Notes under the pieces: generated by a model
Seen by the model: only the letters and a program-made list of their open reading frames with translations
What the model was told of the DNA's origin: nothing
Databases searched by the model: none
Position numbers and translations under genes: made by a program
From: Hypericibacter adhaerens
GTDB lineage: Bacteria > Pseudomonadota > Alphaproteobacteria > Dongiales > Dongiaceae
DNA: 64,000 nucleotides
Direction of reading: 5' to 3'
NCBI RefSeq assembly: GCF_008728835.1
Contig: NZ_CP042582.1
Coordinates: 4,390,217 to 4,454,216 of the forward strand
Shown here: positions 24,751-34,101 of the stretch, piece after piece
How positions within the stretch are numbered: the stretch's first letter is position 1
How the letters are laid out: every line of letters starts with the position of its first letter

Positions 24751-25038
24751 GCCGGCGGCTTCCTCCTACAGGACTGGCCTGAAAGGGTTTTCCGGATCCT
24801 TGCCGGGGGCGGGCCCGGGCCGTTGTCGCGGCGCAATTTCCTGTGGCGGCGGCGGCCTCCAAATGCTATTTCCGCCCGGTCCGGACCGCCTTGGGCGGCC
24901 GGCGCCGCGATCCCATATAAACCAAGCCGGCTCGCGGCCGTCTTTCCGGGTTTCCCGTGAAGGACGGCGCCCGCTGGAGCCGCATCCGGACGTCCGGTTC
25001 CGACAAGTCCGCCGATCGAATTCCTGAGGAGAGATGAC

Positions 25039-25701
25039 ATGGCCCGATTGCTGATGCCGAAGGCGACCGCCGTATGGCTGGTGGAGAACACCACGCTCAG
25101 CTTCGAGCAGATCGCCGATTTCTGCGGCCTGCATCCGCTCGAGGTCCAGGGCATCGCCGATGGCGAGGTCGCGATCGGGATCGTCGGCCTCGACCCCGTC
25201 GCCAACGGCCAGGTCTCGATGGACGAGATCGAGCGCGCGCAGAAGGACCCGAGCCTGCGCCTCAAGCTCCTGCGCCAGAACATCCCGCAGCCGCTGCCGC
25301 GCACCAAGGGCCCGCGCTACACGCCGGTCTCCAAGCGCCAGGACAAGCCGGACGCGGTGGCCTGGCTGGTGCGCCATCATCCCGAGCTGGGCGACGCGGC
25401 GATCGCGCGCCTGATCGGCACGACCAAGAGCACCATCGCCGCCGTGCGCGACCGCACTCACTGGAACTCGTCGAACCTGAAGCCGCGCGATCCGGTGCTG
25501 CTGGGCCTCTGCACCCAGACCGATCTCAACGCCGCCGTGGCCCGCGCCCGCAAGGCGCTCGGCAAGTCGGGCGAGGGCGACGCGCCGGTCGCCGCACCGG
25601 AAACGCCGGCCGAGCCCGCCGCCGACACCAAGAGCTCGCTCCCCGGCGGCTTCGACATCGCCGCCTTCATGCAGAAGTCGAGCGGCTCGTCGAACAGCTA
25701 A
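25039..25701 (+). CDS. trcR: Cell-cycle transcriptional regulator TrcR (DUF1013)
   Basis: 220 residues starting MARLLMPKATAVWLVENTTL, followed by SFEQIADFCGLHPLEVQGIA. This and the second helical motif (DAVAWLVRHHPELGDAAIAR then LIGTTKSTI) are the two DNA-binding-like parts of DUF1013. The family includes Caulobacter TrcR, an essential, RNA-polymerase-associated factor acting near GANTC methylation sites. The last 50 residues are a low-complexity Ala/Pro/Ser tail. GAGGAGA precedes the ATG. Confidence 0.9.
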   Translation: MARLLMPKATAVWLVENTTLSFEQIADFCGLHPLEVQGIADGEVAIGIVGLDPVANGQVSMDEIERAQKDPSLRLKLLRQNIPQPLPRTKGPRYTPVSKRQDKPDAVAWLVRHHPELGDAAIARLIGTTKSTIAAVRDRTHWNSSNLKPRDPVLLGLCTQTDLNAAVARARKALGKSGEGDAPVAAPETPAEPAADTKSSLPGGFDIAAFMQKSSGSSNS

Positions 25702-25731
25702 GCGCTCGATCAGCGAGAACGAGCCCGCATC

Positions 25732-25853
25732 ACCCCTCCCCCAACCCCCTCCCGCAAGGGGAGGGGGCGAAGTTTTCTGCGCCGTACCGATCCTGAAAGA
25801 GGGATGAGATTTTTCCAGCCCCCTCCCCTTGCGGGAGGGGGTAGGGGGAGGGG
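25732..25853. repeat. Family-B paired repeat (CCCCTCCCC type)
   Basis: Inverted arms (25732-25767 and 25819-25853) of the form CCCTCCC(G)CAAGGGGAGGG, each a hairpin flanked by runs of C or G, around a central unique stretch. Located between trcR and an MFS gene. Confidence 0.85.
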
Positions 25854-25980
25854 CTTGCACGCGATGTTTCCGGCAATGCCCGATCGGCGTCTCTCCTGGT
25901 TTGCCCCGAAATCCGGGCCGTTCTAACGTCGCGCCGCGTCGCGCGGTCGCGCGCGCCGATGCGAGGGTGATGCGGAGGGG

Positions 25981-27174
25981 ATGGCGTTGACCGATTTGGC
26001 CCTGAGCCCGGCGCGGCGGCGCTTGAGCCTCTTCATCGCGATGGTCTGCATCGCCTCGGTCGGCACCACCATGGGACTGACCTGGCCGCTTCTGTCGCTC
26101 ATCCTCGACAGCCGCGGCGTCAGCAGTGGCCTGATCGGCCTGAGCGCCGCGAGCCAGGCCCTCTCGGTCTTCGCGGTGGCGCCCCTCGCCCCCGCCGTGA
26201 TCGCGCGGTTCGGCGTGCTGCGCGTCGTGACGGGGGCCATCGTCGCGACGGCGGCGATGTTCGCCCTGCTGCCGCTCCATATCGATCCCTATGTCTGGAT
26301 GCCGATCCGCTTCCTGCTCGGCGGCAGCGTCGGGCTCCTCTTCATCGCCGGCCAGACCTGGATCAACCAGACCGCGATCGACGAGAGCCGCGGCCTGGTC
26401 GGCGGCGTGCTGGGCTTCCTCTGGTCGGCGGGCTTCGCCTTCGGCCCCGTCATCATCACGCTGGCCGGCATCGAAGGCTGGGCGCCCTTCCTCTGCGGCA
26501 TCGCGCTGGTGCTGGCCTCGGCGCTGCCGCTGCTCTTCGCCGGCGGCCTCGCCCCGCCGATCGCGACGGACGGCCCGCGGCGCGGCTATTGGCGCCTCTT
26601 CCCGGTCGCCGCCCTCGCCTTGCTGGCCGCGCCCATGCTCGCCACGACCGATTCGATCAACGATTCCTTCCTGTCGCTCTATGCGATGCGCCACGGGTTC
26701 ACCCGGCCGGATGCCGTGCTGCTGCTGACCACGCTCTTCGTCGGCACGACGGTCGGCCATCTGCCGGTCGGCTGGCTCGCCGACCGGATCGACCGGCGCA
26801 AGGTGCTCACCGCTACGGTCGCCCTGTCGCTCCTGCTGGCCCTGGCAATGATCGCCGCCATGCCGGCCGGCTGGCCGGCCTGGCCGGTGGCGTTCTTCTG
26901 GGGTGCGGCCATGGGCGGTGTGTGGACCGTGGCCTTCGCCATGGTCGGCGACCGCTTCCGCGGCACCGAGCTCGCCGCGGCCACGACGCTCAGCAGCCTC
27001 CTCTATGGCATCGGCAGCAGCCTCGGACCGGTGGTCGCAGGCCATGCGATGGAACTCTGGGGGCCGGCGGCGACGCTCGTGGTGTCGGCGCTGGCGCTCG
27101 CGGCTTATCTCGCCGTCTGCGTCGCGCTGGGGCGGCGCAGCGCCACTCAATCCACCCGCCGCACCATCACATAA
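25981..27174 (+). CDS. MFS transporter (YcaD-like)
   Basis: 397-residue inner-membrane protein with about twelve hydrophobic segments. Hallmarks are the GLSAASQALSVFAVAPLAPA region, RFLLGGSVGLLFIAGQTWIN in helix four/five and the loop motif GWLADRIDRRKVL between the two halves. The repeated half structure is complete, so it should be functional. The substrate is unknown; the resemblance is to small-solute or drug exporters. Its end overlaps the end of the convergent acetyltransferase gene by 28 bp. Confidence 0.85.
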   Translation: MALTDLALSPARRRLSLFIAMVCIASVGTTMGLTWPLLSLILDSRGVSSGLIGLSAASQALSVFAVAPLAPAVIARFGVLRVVTGAIVATAAMFALLPLHIDPYVWMPIRFLLGGSVGLLFIAGQTWINQTAIDESRGLVGGVLGFLWSAGFAFGPVIITLAGIEGWAPFLCGIALVLASALPLLFAGGLAPPIATDGPRRGYWRLFPVAALALLAAPMLATTDSINDSFLSLYAMRHGFTRPDAVLLLTTLFVGTTVGHLPVGWLADRIDRRKVLTATVALSLLLALAMIAAMPAGWPAWPVAFFWGAAMGGVWTVAFAMVGDRFRGTELAAATTLSSLLYGIGSSLGPVVAGHAMELWGPAATLVVSALALAAYLAVCVALGRRSATQSTRRTIT

Positions 27175-27650
27175 TAGGTCGGATGGTCGAAGCCCGGATG
27201 AGGTCGGGCCGCGGCGCGCTCGAAGCCGAGGCTCTCGAAGAACGCGACATTGTCCGGCAGCAGGATGCGCACATTGAGCGTCACCTGCGCCCGCCGCGCG
27301 ATCCGCGCCGCCTCGATCGCGCTCTCCACCAGCGCGCGGGCGATGCCGCGCCGCTGCCAGCCCGGCTTGACGGCGAGCCGGCCCAGATAGAACCCGTCGC
27401 CTTCCGGATGCCAGAGCACCGAGCCGACGAGAAGGCCGCCCGCCTCGGCGACGCTGCCGGCACCGTTCTCGAGGGCCGCCGCGATGCTGGCGCCGGTTTC
27501 CGATAGGGCGCCCGGACGGGGCTGGATCTTGCCGTCATAGGGCGCGAAGGCCTCCCGCAGCAGGGCCGCGATCGCCTCGCCATCCTCGGGCGAAGCAGCG
27601 CGCAACCGGAAGGCGGTCTCGGGGCGGGCTGCGACGGTGGCGTTCGGCAT
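27147..27650 (-). CDS. GNAT-family N-acetyltransferase
   Basis: 167 residues. FRLRAASPEDGEAIAALLREAF starts the fold, and YLGRLAVKPGWQRRGIARAL is the acetyl-CoA pyrophosphate-binding motif (QRRGIA). VTLNVRILLPDNVAFFESLGFE is the usual final strand-helix. The acceptor is unknown. It begins 8 bp after prpE ends and is probably in its operon. In some bacteria GNAT enzymes acetylate and inactivate acyl-CoA synthetases (the Pat type, but those are larger). Such control is only a possibility here. Confidence 0.85.
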   Translation of the reverse strand: MPNATVAARPETAFRLRAASPEDGEAIAALLREAFAPYDGKIQPRPGALSETGASIAAALENGAGSVAEAGGLLVGSVLWHPEGDGFYLGRLAVKPGWQRRGIARALVESAIEAARIARRAQVTLNVRILLPDNVAFFESLGFERAAARPHPGFDHPTYYVMVRRVD

Positions 27651-27658
27651 CGCCCCGC

Positions 27659-29569
27659 TCAGCCCTTGTCCGGCTCCTTGCCGTAGCCGACGCCGCGCAG
27701 CGCTTCGCCGATCTCCGGCAGGATCGCGGGATCGTCGATCGTGGCGGGCGTCTTGTACTCCTCGCCATCGGCGATCTTCTGCATGGTGCCGCGTAGGATC
27801 TTGCCCGAGCGCGTCTTGGGCAGGCGCTTCACGACGGCCGCGGTCCGGAAGGCGGCGACCGGGCCGATGCGCTCGCGCACCAGCGCCACCGCCTCCTCGG
27901 CGATCTTGTGCTCGTCGCGCGACACGCCGGCCTTGAGCACGAGGAAGCCCAGCGGCACCTGTCCCTTGAGGTCGTCGGCAGCACCGATGACGGCGCATTC
28001 GGCGACGTCGGGATGGGAGGCCAGCACCTCCTCCATGGCGCCGGTCGAGAGCCGGTGGCCCGCGACGTTGATCACGTCGTCGGTGCGCGCCATCACATAG
28101 ACATAGCCCTCCTCGTCGATGAAGCCCGCATCGCCCGTGTTGTAGAAGCCGGGATAGGCGCGCAGATAGGAATCGAAGAAGCGCTGCTCGGCGTTCCACA
28201 GCGTCGGAAAGGTGCCGGGCGGCAAAGGCAGCTTGCAGACGAGCGCGCCGATATCGCCGCGCTTGACCTCGTGGCCTTCGCCATCGAGCACCCGCACGTC
28301 CCAGCCCGGCACCGCCTTGGTCGGCGATCCATGCTTGACCGGGAAGGGCTCGATGCCCATGCAATCGGCCACGATCGGCCAGCCGGTCTCGGTCTGCCAC
28401 CAGTGATCGATCACCGGCACCTTGAGATGGGCCTCGGCCCATTCGAGCGTCGCGGGGTCGGAGCGCTCGCCGGCGAGGAAGAGCGTGCGGAAGCTGCGGA
28501 TGTCGTAGTTGCGCAGGAGCTTCGCGTCGGGATCGTCGCGCTTGATCGCGCGGAAGGCGGTGGGCGCGGTGAAGAGGGCCGAGACCTTGTGCTGCTGGAT
28601 CACGCGCCAATAGGTGCCGGCATCGGGCGTTCCCACCGGCTTGCCTTCGAACAGCACGCTCGTGCAGCCATGCATCAGCGGCGCATAGACGATGTAGGAA
28701 TGGCCGACCACCCAGCCCACATCCGAAGCCGCCCACCAGACCTCGCCCGGCTCGACGCCGTAGATGTTCTTCATGGTCCATTTGAGCGCGACGGCGTGGC
28801 CGCCATTGTCGCGCACGACACCCTTGGGCTGGCCGGTCGTGCCGGAGGTGTAGAGGACATAGAGCGGATCGGTCGCCGCCACCGGCACGCAGGCCGCGGG
28901 CTTCGCGGCGGCCACCGCCTCCTGCCAATCGAGATCGCGACCGGGCTTCATCTCGGCCTTGACCTGCGGGCGCTGCAGGATGATGCAGCGATCGGGCTTG
29001 GCGGTCGCGAGCTCGATCGCCTGGTCGAGCAGCGGCTTGTAGGCCAGCACGCGGCCGGGCTCGAGCCCGCAGGAGGCCGAGATCATCAGCTTCGGCTTGG
29101 CGTCGTTGATGCGGGTCGCGAGCTCGGCCGGCGCGAAACCGCCGAACACGACCGAATGGACGGCGCCCAGCCGCGCGCAGGCCAGCATCGCGATCGCCGC
29201 TTCGGGCACCATCGGCATATAGATGATGACGCGGTCGCCCTTGGCGACGCCTTGCGCGGCGATGGCGCCCGCGAAGCGCGCGACCAGGTCGGTCAGCTCG
29301 GTATAGCTGAAGCTCTGCGTCTGGCCGGTCATGGCGCTGTCATAGATCAGCGCCGCCTGCTGGCCCCGTCCCTCCGCCACATGGCGATCGAGGCAGTTGT
29401 AGCAGGTGTTGAGGACGCCGCCGGCAAACCAGCGATAGAAGGGCGGCCGGCTGTCGTCGAGCAGCCTGTCCCAGCGCTTCTCCCAATGGATCGCCGACGC
29501 GGCCTCGCTCCAGAATCCTTCCGGATCCTCGAGCGAACGGCGATGGATCTCGGCATAGCGGCCAGCCAT
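27659..29569 (-). CDS. prpE: Propionate-CoA ligase
   Basis: 636-residue AMP-forming acyl-CoA synthetase converting propionate (less well acetate) to its CoA ester. The N-terminal NTCYNCLDRHV and GRGQQAALIYDSAMTG segments are PrpE-specific. Adenylation motifs: YTSGTTGQPKGVVRD, YPGFYNTGDAG and the C-terminal RSGKILRGTMQKIADG with catalytic lysine, then TPATIDDP typical of PrpE. The ATG at 29569 was chosen because similarity starts there; the frame is open 36 codons upstream. No methylcitrate-cycle genes are nearby. Confidence 0.93.
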   Translation of the reverse strand: MAGRYAEIHRRSLEDPEGFWSEAASAIHWEKRWDRLLDDSRPPFYRWFAGGVLNTCYNCLDRHVAEGRGQQAALIYDSAMTGQTQSFSYTELTDLVARFAGAIAAQGVAKGDRVIIYMPMVPEAAIAMLACARLGAVHSVVFGGFAPAELATRINDAKPKLMISASCGLEPGRVLAYKPLLDQAIELATAKPDRCIILQRPQVKAEMKPGRDLDWQEAVAAAKPAACVPVAATDPLYVLYTSGTTGQPKGVVRDNGGHAVALKWTMKNIYGVEPGEVWWAASDVGWVVGHSYIVYAPLMHGCTSVLFEGKPVGTPDAGTYWRVIQQHKVSALFTAPTAFRAIKRDDPDAKLLRNYDIRSFRTLFLAGERSDPATLEWAEAHLKVPVIDHWWQTETGWPIVADCMGIEPFPVKHGSPTKAVPGWDVRVLDGEGHEVKRGDIGALVCKLPLPPGTFPTLWNAEQRFFDSYLRAYPGFYNTGDAGFIDEEGYVYVMARTDDVINVAGHRLSTGAMEEVLASHPDVAECAVIGAADDLKGQVPLGFLVLKAGVSRDEHKIAEEAVALVRERIGPVAAFRTAAVVKRLPKTRSGKILRGTMQKIADGEEYKTPATIDDPAILPEIGEALRGVGYGKEPDKG

Positions 29570-29720
29570 GGCGTCCCCCGTCTGTGGGTCGGGCCGTTCT
29601 TGTTGTGTTGCCCTTGGACGGTAAGTCTGCCCAAGGAAAAGAGGATGGTAAAGCTGGTGGCGAAGAAAGCGAGTCAATCAGGGCCCGGTCATGAATCCAG
29701 CCGCGCTCTTAATCTTTTTT

Positions 29721-29850
29721 CCTCTCCTCCACGAGCGTGGGGGAGAGGATAGGGTGAGGCGGCTGCTGCAGAACGGAACGGGTTTTTCGACACCTCGCCC
29801 GGTTCGAAGCCCCCTCACCCTACCCTCTCCCCGCTTCGCGGGTGGAGAGG
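29721..29850. repeat. Family-B paired repeat (variant)
   Basis: Arms at about 29721-29759 and 29812-29850 form the same design with a diverged core (CTCCACGAGCGTGGGGGAG). The interval 29570-29917 upstream of prpE contains this and no gene. Confidence 0.8.
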
Positions 29851-29917
29851 CAGAGAACAACCGCAGCACTGCGCGGTTCGAGATCGTGATCTCTTCGCGC
29901 GCCCTGCGTTCGGCGCC

Positions 29918-30676
29918 TCAGCTTTCCTTGATCCAGCTCTCATACTCGGCCGCCATGCCCACGATGGCGGCCTCGAGCAGGCGCTGGCCGGCTTCCACCG
30001 AGGCCAGGCCCGGATTGGAGCCGATGCGGCCGTCGGGGAAGCGGCGGCGATAGTCGGCGGCGTCGGTGAAGCCGCCAGTCGGCGCGATCTCGGGATCGAG
30101 CGTCATCGGCTTGGCGGCTTCGGGATAGGCGGCCCAGGTGAGCGAGACCTCGGAGGGCGTGGCGTGGCTGCCCTCGGCGCGGCCATAGAGCTCGCGCGAC
30201 AGGGCGCCCACCTGCTTCGCCTCCCACCAGTTCTTGAGGAGGCAGCGGACCGCCGGCATGTTGGCGGGCCGGCCGCTCGCCGGCGCCAGGCTGGCGCCGG
30301 CATAGATCTCGGAGAAGGCCGCGGTCAGCGTCGCGATGTTGCCGCCATGGCCGTTGATGAAGAAGAAGCGGCGGAAGCCGTGCACGGCGAGGGATTCCAC
30401 CATGTCGCGCACCACCGCGATCAGGGTCGAGGGCCGCAAGGTCATCGAGCCCGGGAAGCCCATATGATGCTGCGCCATGCCGACCGATATGGTGGGCGCC
30501 ACCATGGCGCCGGTGCGGTCGCCGATGCCCTTCGCTACCTGCTCCGCGCAGATCGCATCGGTGCCGACGAGCCCGTTCGGCCCATGCTGCTCGGTCGAGC
30601 CGATCGGCATGACGATGCCCTGGCTGCGGGTCAGGTAGGATTCGACCTCGGGCCAGGTGACGAGCTGAAGCTGCAT
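29918..30676 (-). CDS. Creatininase-family amidohydrolase
   Basis: 252 residues. The metal-binding motifs of the creatininase family are present: PIGSTEQHGPNG near residue 23, the GTDA motif, and FINGHGGNIATL at about residue 110; the later EGSHATPSEVSL carries the conserved Glu/His. Family members are binuclear zinc or manganese amide hydrolases (creatininase, ArfB-like, mycofactocin-related). The exact substrate cannot be inferred. GGAG precedes the ATG at 30676. It is divergent from the Nudix gene. Confidence 0.86.
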   Translation of the reverse strand: MQLQLVTWPEVESYLTRSQGIVMPIGSTEQHGPNGLVGTDAICAEQVAKGIGDRTGAMVAPTISVGMAQHHMGFPGSMTLRPSTLIAVVRDMVESLAVHGFRRFFFINGHGGNIATLTAAFSEIYAGASLAPASGRPANMPAVRCLLKNWWEAKQVGALSRELYGRAEGSHATPSEVSLTWAAYPEAAKPMTLDPEIAPTGGFTDAADYRRRFPDGRIGSNPGLASVEAGQRLLEAAIVGMAAEYESWIKES

Positions 30677-30796
30677 GGGGCGGGCACTCCTTTGACCTGA
30701 AACGAACCGGCCGGCATGATGCGAGAGCGCCGCCCCCAGGGGCAAGGCGCTTTCATTCTCATGAGTCCCCTCCCCCGAACCCGCAAGGCATCATCG

Positions 30797-31237
30797 ATGG
30801 CCCATATCGGCGTCTTCGCCACCATCCTCGACGCGGCCGGCCATCTCCTGCTGGTGCACCAGAACTATGCCGGCCGTCTCTGGACGCAGCCGGGCGGCCG
30901 CGTCGAGCCGAACGAATCGCCGCTCGACGCGCTGCATCGCGAGGTGCGCGAGGAGACCGGCCATCGCATCGCGGTCGAGCGTTTCGTCGGCGCCTATTCG
31001 CGCACCTACGACGACGATCTGGTGCTGGCCTTCATCGGCCGCACGATCGGCAGCGATCCCTGGGCGCCCGATGGCGAGATCGCGGCGATCGGATTCTTCG
31101 CGCCCGACCGCCTGCCCGATCCGATGAACCTGCGCACGCGAACCCGCATCGCCGATGCGCTGGCCGGACGCTCGGGGCTGGTGCGCGTCTATGACGCGCC
31201 CGAAAATCAGCAGGCGAGCTTCCCGGAAGGGCTCTGA
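30797..31237 (+). CDS. Nudix hydrolase
   Basis: 146 residues with a full Nudix box (GRVEPNESPLDALHREVREE then TG, matching GX5EX7REUXEEXGU). This implies Mg2+-dependent cleavage of a nucleoside diphosphate linked to another group. Start at the ATG 30797 (MAHIGVFATILD); an upstream frame extension has no similarity. The substrate is unknown. The gene stands alone between the creatininase-family gene and a YdcH gene. Confidence 0.87.
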   Translation: MAHIGVFATILDAAGHLLLVHQNYAGRLWTQPGGRVEPNESPLDALHREVREETGHRIAVERFVGAYSRTYDDDLVLAFIGRTIGSDPWAPDGEIAAIGFFAPDRLPDPMNLRTRTRIADALAGRSGLVRVYDAPENQQASFPEGL

Positions 31238-31284
31238 GCCGCCGCGACGCGTGAACACCGCCGACGCTGTCGGTCCGGACAGAT

Positions 31285-31293
31285 TGTGGATAA
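31285..31293 (-). promoter_or_regulatory. Isolated perfect DnaA box
   Basis: TTATCCACA on the minus strand, in the 180-bp gap between the Nudix gene and ydcH. A single 9-mer may be chance; no origin-like cluster is visible. Confidence 0.3.
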
Positions 31294-31417
31294 GCGGGAA
31301 ATCGGAAACGCAACCGTCGGACGCGATCCTTGCTCGGACACCCGACGCAAGGATGCGGGCGAAACTTACTGCCTCGGTCCCTCGAAGCAGCCGGCTCAGA
31401 CGCGCGTCAGAGCGGCG

Positions 31418-31585
31418 TCAGTGAGGAGCCAAATGGTTGATTTCGTCTTTGATTTTGAGCTTTTGCCGCTTAAGTTCGGTGATCCGGATATCGTCCGGAT
31501 GCGGCCGGGACTCTTCTTCGGCGATCAGTTTATCGAGGTCGGAATGCTTGGCTTTGAGTGCTTCGACATGTTCCGTTGCGGACAT
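31418..31585 (-). CDS. YdcH/DUF465 family small protein
   Basis: 55 residues: SATEHVEALKAKHSDLDKLI, then AEEESRPHPDDIRITELKRQ and KLKIKDEINHL, the antiparallel helical hairpin of DUF465. GGAGG lies before the ATG at 31585. A second family member is at 34341. The function of the family is not established. Confidence 0.88.
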   Translation of the reverse strand: MSATEHVEALKAKHSDLDKLIAEEESRPHPDDIRITELKRQKLKIKDEINHLAPH

Positions 31586-31698
31586 GCGAGTACCTCCTTT
31601 CCGGGTTCCGAGGCCGATAACGAATGTCATGCTAACGCCGCTCCGAGGCGCTTGTAAACGAGATCGGCATGGCCCGACGAAACCTCAAGGAATCTGCG

Positions 31699-32331
31699 GT
31701 GGAAAACCCGACGGCACGACTGATCGTCGGCATGAGCGGCGCGTCGGGCGCGATCCTCGGGATCCGTCTGCTGCAGGCGCTGCGGCCACTGCCGGTTGAG
31801 ACCCATCTGGTGATCTCGCGCTCGGCCGAGCTCACCATCGCCTACGAGACCGACATGAAGGTGCCGGAGGTACGCGCGCTCGCGGACGCCACCCACGGCA
31901 TCGCCGAGCTCGCGGCGCCGATATCGAGCGGTTCCTTCCCGACGCTGGGCATGGTGATCGCGCCCTGCTCGATCAAGACCATGTCGGAGATCGCGACCGG
32001 CGTGACCTCGTCGCTGCTCACGCGCGCCGCCGACGTGACCCTGAAGGAACGCCGCCGCCTCGTGCTGATGCTGCGCGAGACGCCGCTCCATACCGGCCAT
32101 CTGCGCAACCTCACGGCGCTCTCCGAGATGGGTGCCATCATCGCGCCGCCGGTGCCGGCCTTCTATGCGCGGCCGCGGACGATCGAGGAGATGGTCGACC
32201 ACAGCGTCGGCCGCGTCTGCGATCTCTTCGGCCTCGAGACGGGATTGGTGAAGCGCTGGAGAGGCCCGCCGCTGAGCGGACGCTCGCGCCGCGCGCGCGA
32301 GGCGGAGGAGGAGGAGAGTGCGGAGGATTAG
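31699..32331 (+). CDS. ubiX: UbiX-family flavin prenyltransferase
   Basis: About 210 residues. Attaches a dimethylallyl group to FMN to make prenylated FMN, the cofactor of UbiD decarboxylases in ubiquinone synthesis. Motifs: IVGMSGASGAILGIRLLQAL (FMN phosphate loop), ISSGSFPTLGMVIAPCSIKT, and RETPLHTGHLRNLTALSEMG. The C-terminal 25 residues are acidic and extra. A GTG at 31699 has AAGGA seven bases upstream; an ATG at 31669 in the same frame adds ten residues and cannot be excluded. Confidence 0.88.
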   Translation: MENPTARLIVGMSGASGAILGIRLLQALRPLPVETHLVISRSAELTIAYETDMKVPEVRALADATHGIAELAAPISSGSFPTLGMVIAPCSIKTMSEIATGVTSSLLTRAADVTLKERRRLVLMLRETPLHTGHLRNLTALSEMGAIIAPPVPAFYARPRTIEEMVDHSVGRVCDLFGLETGLVKRWRGPPLSGRSRRAREAEEEESAED

Positions 32332-32350
32332 GACAAGCGCCGTACTGCTG

Positions 32351-32485
32351 TCCCCTCCCCCTTCAAGGGGGAGGGTGAGGGAGGGGGCCGACGGGATTTA
32401 GCAACCGCGCGTCTATCCTTCCTCAAGCCTTCGACAACGCGTCTTCCCCCTCCCCAACCCTCCCCCGGAAGACGGGGGAGGGGGC
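32351..32485. repeat. Family-B paired repeat
   Basis: Arms at about 32351-32387 (CCCCTCCCCCTTCAAGGGGG) and 32443-32485 (CCCCCGGAAGACGGGGGAGG) between the convergent ends of ubiX and the TIGR02444 gene. Confidence 0.85.
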
Positions 32486-32498
32486 AGTCATTTTCATC

Positions 32499-32999
32499 TC
32501 ACCCAAAGCACCCCCTGATCAGCGTCTCCACCGCCGCCTGATCCTCGGGCCCCAGCGGCTTCGCCAGCCGCGCGAGGTAGATCTCGACATGCCGCCGCGC
32601 CGCCGCCGCGGGATTGCCGGCGGCCTTCGCCGCCGGCAGCAGCGCCGCCAGCGCATGCTGCGCCAGCTCCTCGCCGGCGATCTCGGCATCGAGCACGCGC
32701 TTGCGCAGGGTCATGCTGGCTTCAGCCGAGACCGGCGCCACGCCCGGCTTCAGGCGATTGCGCACCTCGCGCAGCGGCTCCACCACCTGCTCGCGCCAGA
32801 GCTGGATGGTCGCATCGGCCTGGGCGATGTCGGTCTCGCCGAGCGAGCGGCCCTGCGCCGCCGCCCAGCAGCCATAGAGCAGGAGATTGACGTCGGCACC
32901 GAGCCGGTTCTGCAGCCCGATGACCGCCGGCGGCAGGCCCGGCTTGCCGTAATGTTCCAGGCTGAAATTCCAGAAGGCCCGCCCCGCTTCCTCGCTCAT
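32499..32999 (-). CDS. TIGR02444 family protein
   Basis: 166 residues, mostly helical. FWNFSLEHYGKPGLPPAVIG, then LQNRLGADVNLLLYGCWAA and LWREQVVEPLREVRNRLK are characteristic of TIGR02444. It begins 22 bp after pfk and is probably co-transcribed. No catalytic motif is visible; function unknown. Confidence 0.82.
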   Translation of the reverse strand: MSEEAGRAFWNFSLEHYGKPGLPPAVIGLQNRLGADVNLLLYGCWAAAQGRSLGETDIAQADATIQLWREQVVEPLREVRNRLKPGVAPVSAEASMTLRKRVLDAEIAGEELAQHALAALLPAAKAAGNPAAAARRHVEIYLARLAKPLGPEDQAAVETLIRGCFG

Positions 33000-33021
33000 G
33001 CTTCGTCTCCGTTTCCCGGCC

Positions 33022-34101
33022 TCAATCCCCGAACGAGATGCCGAGGCCGCGCGCCGTCTGCACCAGCGTGCCGTCCGGATCGACCGCCTGATAGCGCTCG
33101 ATCGCCTCGAGGATCGGCACGTCGATGACGCGCCGGTTCTGCCAGGCCACCATACGGTCGAACTTGCCGGCATCGATCAGATCGACCGCATGCACGCCGA
33201 AGGCCTGGGCGATGACGCGGTCGCGCGGATCGGGCGGGGCGCCGCGCTGCAGATGGCCCAGCACCGTGACGCGGGTCTCGGCGCCGGTGAGCGTCGCCAG
33301 CCGGTCGCTCACATAATGCCCGATGCCGCCATAGGTCGCCTTGCCGCCGACATGCGTCACCGTCACCGGCTCGCCATGCTCGGTCGTCACCGCCTCCGCC
33401 ACGATGACCAGCGCGAAATTGCGGCCCTGCCGCTTGATGTCGTCGATCTTCTGCGCCACGCGCTCCATGCTGTAGGGGATCTCGGGGATCAGGATCGCGT
33501 CGGCGCCGCCGGCGATGCCGGCCGAGAGCGCGATATGGCCGGCATCGCGCCCCATCACCTCCAGCACCATGACGCGGTCGTGGCTCGCCGCCGTCGGCTG
33601 CAGCCGGTCGAGCGCCTCGGTCGCGATCCAGACCGCCGTGTCATGCCCGATCGAGATCTCGGTCAGCCCCAGATCGTTGTCGATGGTCTTGGGAATGCCC
33701 ACGAGATTGAGGCCACCCTGCTGCGCCAGCCGGCGCAGGATGCGGAACGAGCCGTCGCCGCCGATGCCGATGAGCGCGTCGAGACCGAGCTGCCGGTAGC
33801 CCTCGATCACCTCCTCGGAGCGGTCGAGCAGATGGCCGTCCGCCATCGGAAAGGCGAAGGGATCGCCGCGGTTGGTGGTGCCCAGCACCGTCCCGCCCTG
33901 GCGCAGCAGCACCGAGGACATGGCGTAGGGATCGAGCAGCTCCGCCTCGACCGGCCGCGCCATCAGGCCGGCCGTGCCCTGGCGCAGGCCCAGCACCTCC
34001 CACCCCTTGTTGCTGGTGGCATGCAGCACCACGGCGCGCAGGACCGCATTGAGCCCGGCACAGTCGCCGCCGCTGGTGAGAATCCCGATTCGCTTGATCA
34101 T
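33022..34101 (-). CDS. pfkA: 6-phosphofructokinase
   Basis: 359-residue PfkA-superfamily enzyme phosphorylating fructose 6-phosphate. Motifs: ILTSGGDCAGLNAVLRAVV (nucleotide loop), IGIGGDGSFRI, PKTIDNDLGLTEISIGHDTA with the catalytic Asp, VMVLEVMGRDAGHIAL, and the C-terminal VTVLGHLQRGAPPDPRDR. GGDGS rather than GGDD points to ATP, not pyrophosphate, as donor. The length and TEALDRLQPTAASHDR insert suggest the longer group III type. The ATG at 34101 starts MIKRIGILTSGG. Confidence 0.9.
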   Translation of the reverse strand: MIKRIGILTSGGDCAGLNAVLRAVVLHATSNKGWEVLGLRQGTAGLMARPVEAELLDPYAMSSVLLRQGGTVLGTTNRGDPFAFPMADGHLLDRSEEVIEGYRQLGLDALIGIGGDGSFRILRRLAQQGGLNLVGIPKTIDNDLGLTEISIGHDTAVWIATEALDRLQPTAASHDRVMVLEVMGRDAGHIALSAGIAGGADAILIPEIPYSMERVAQKIDDIKRQGRNFALVIVAEAVTTEHGEPVTVTHVGGKATYGGIGHYVSDRLATLTGAETRVTVLGHLQRGAPPDPRDRVIAQAFGVHAVDLIDAGKFDRMVAWQNRRVIDVPILEAIERYQAVDPDGTLVQTARGLGISFGD

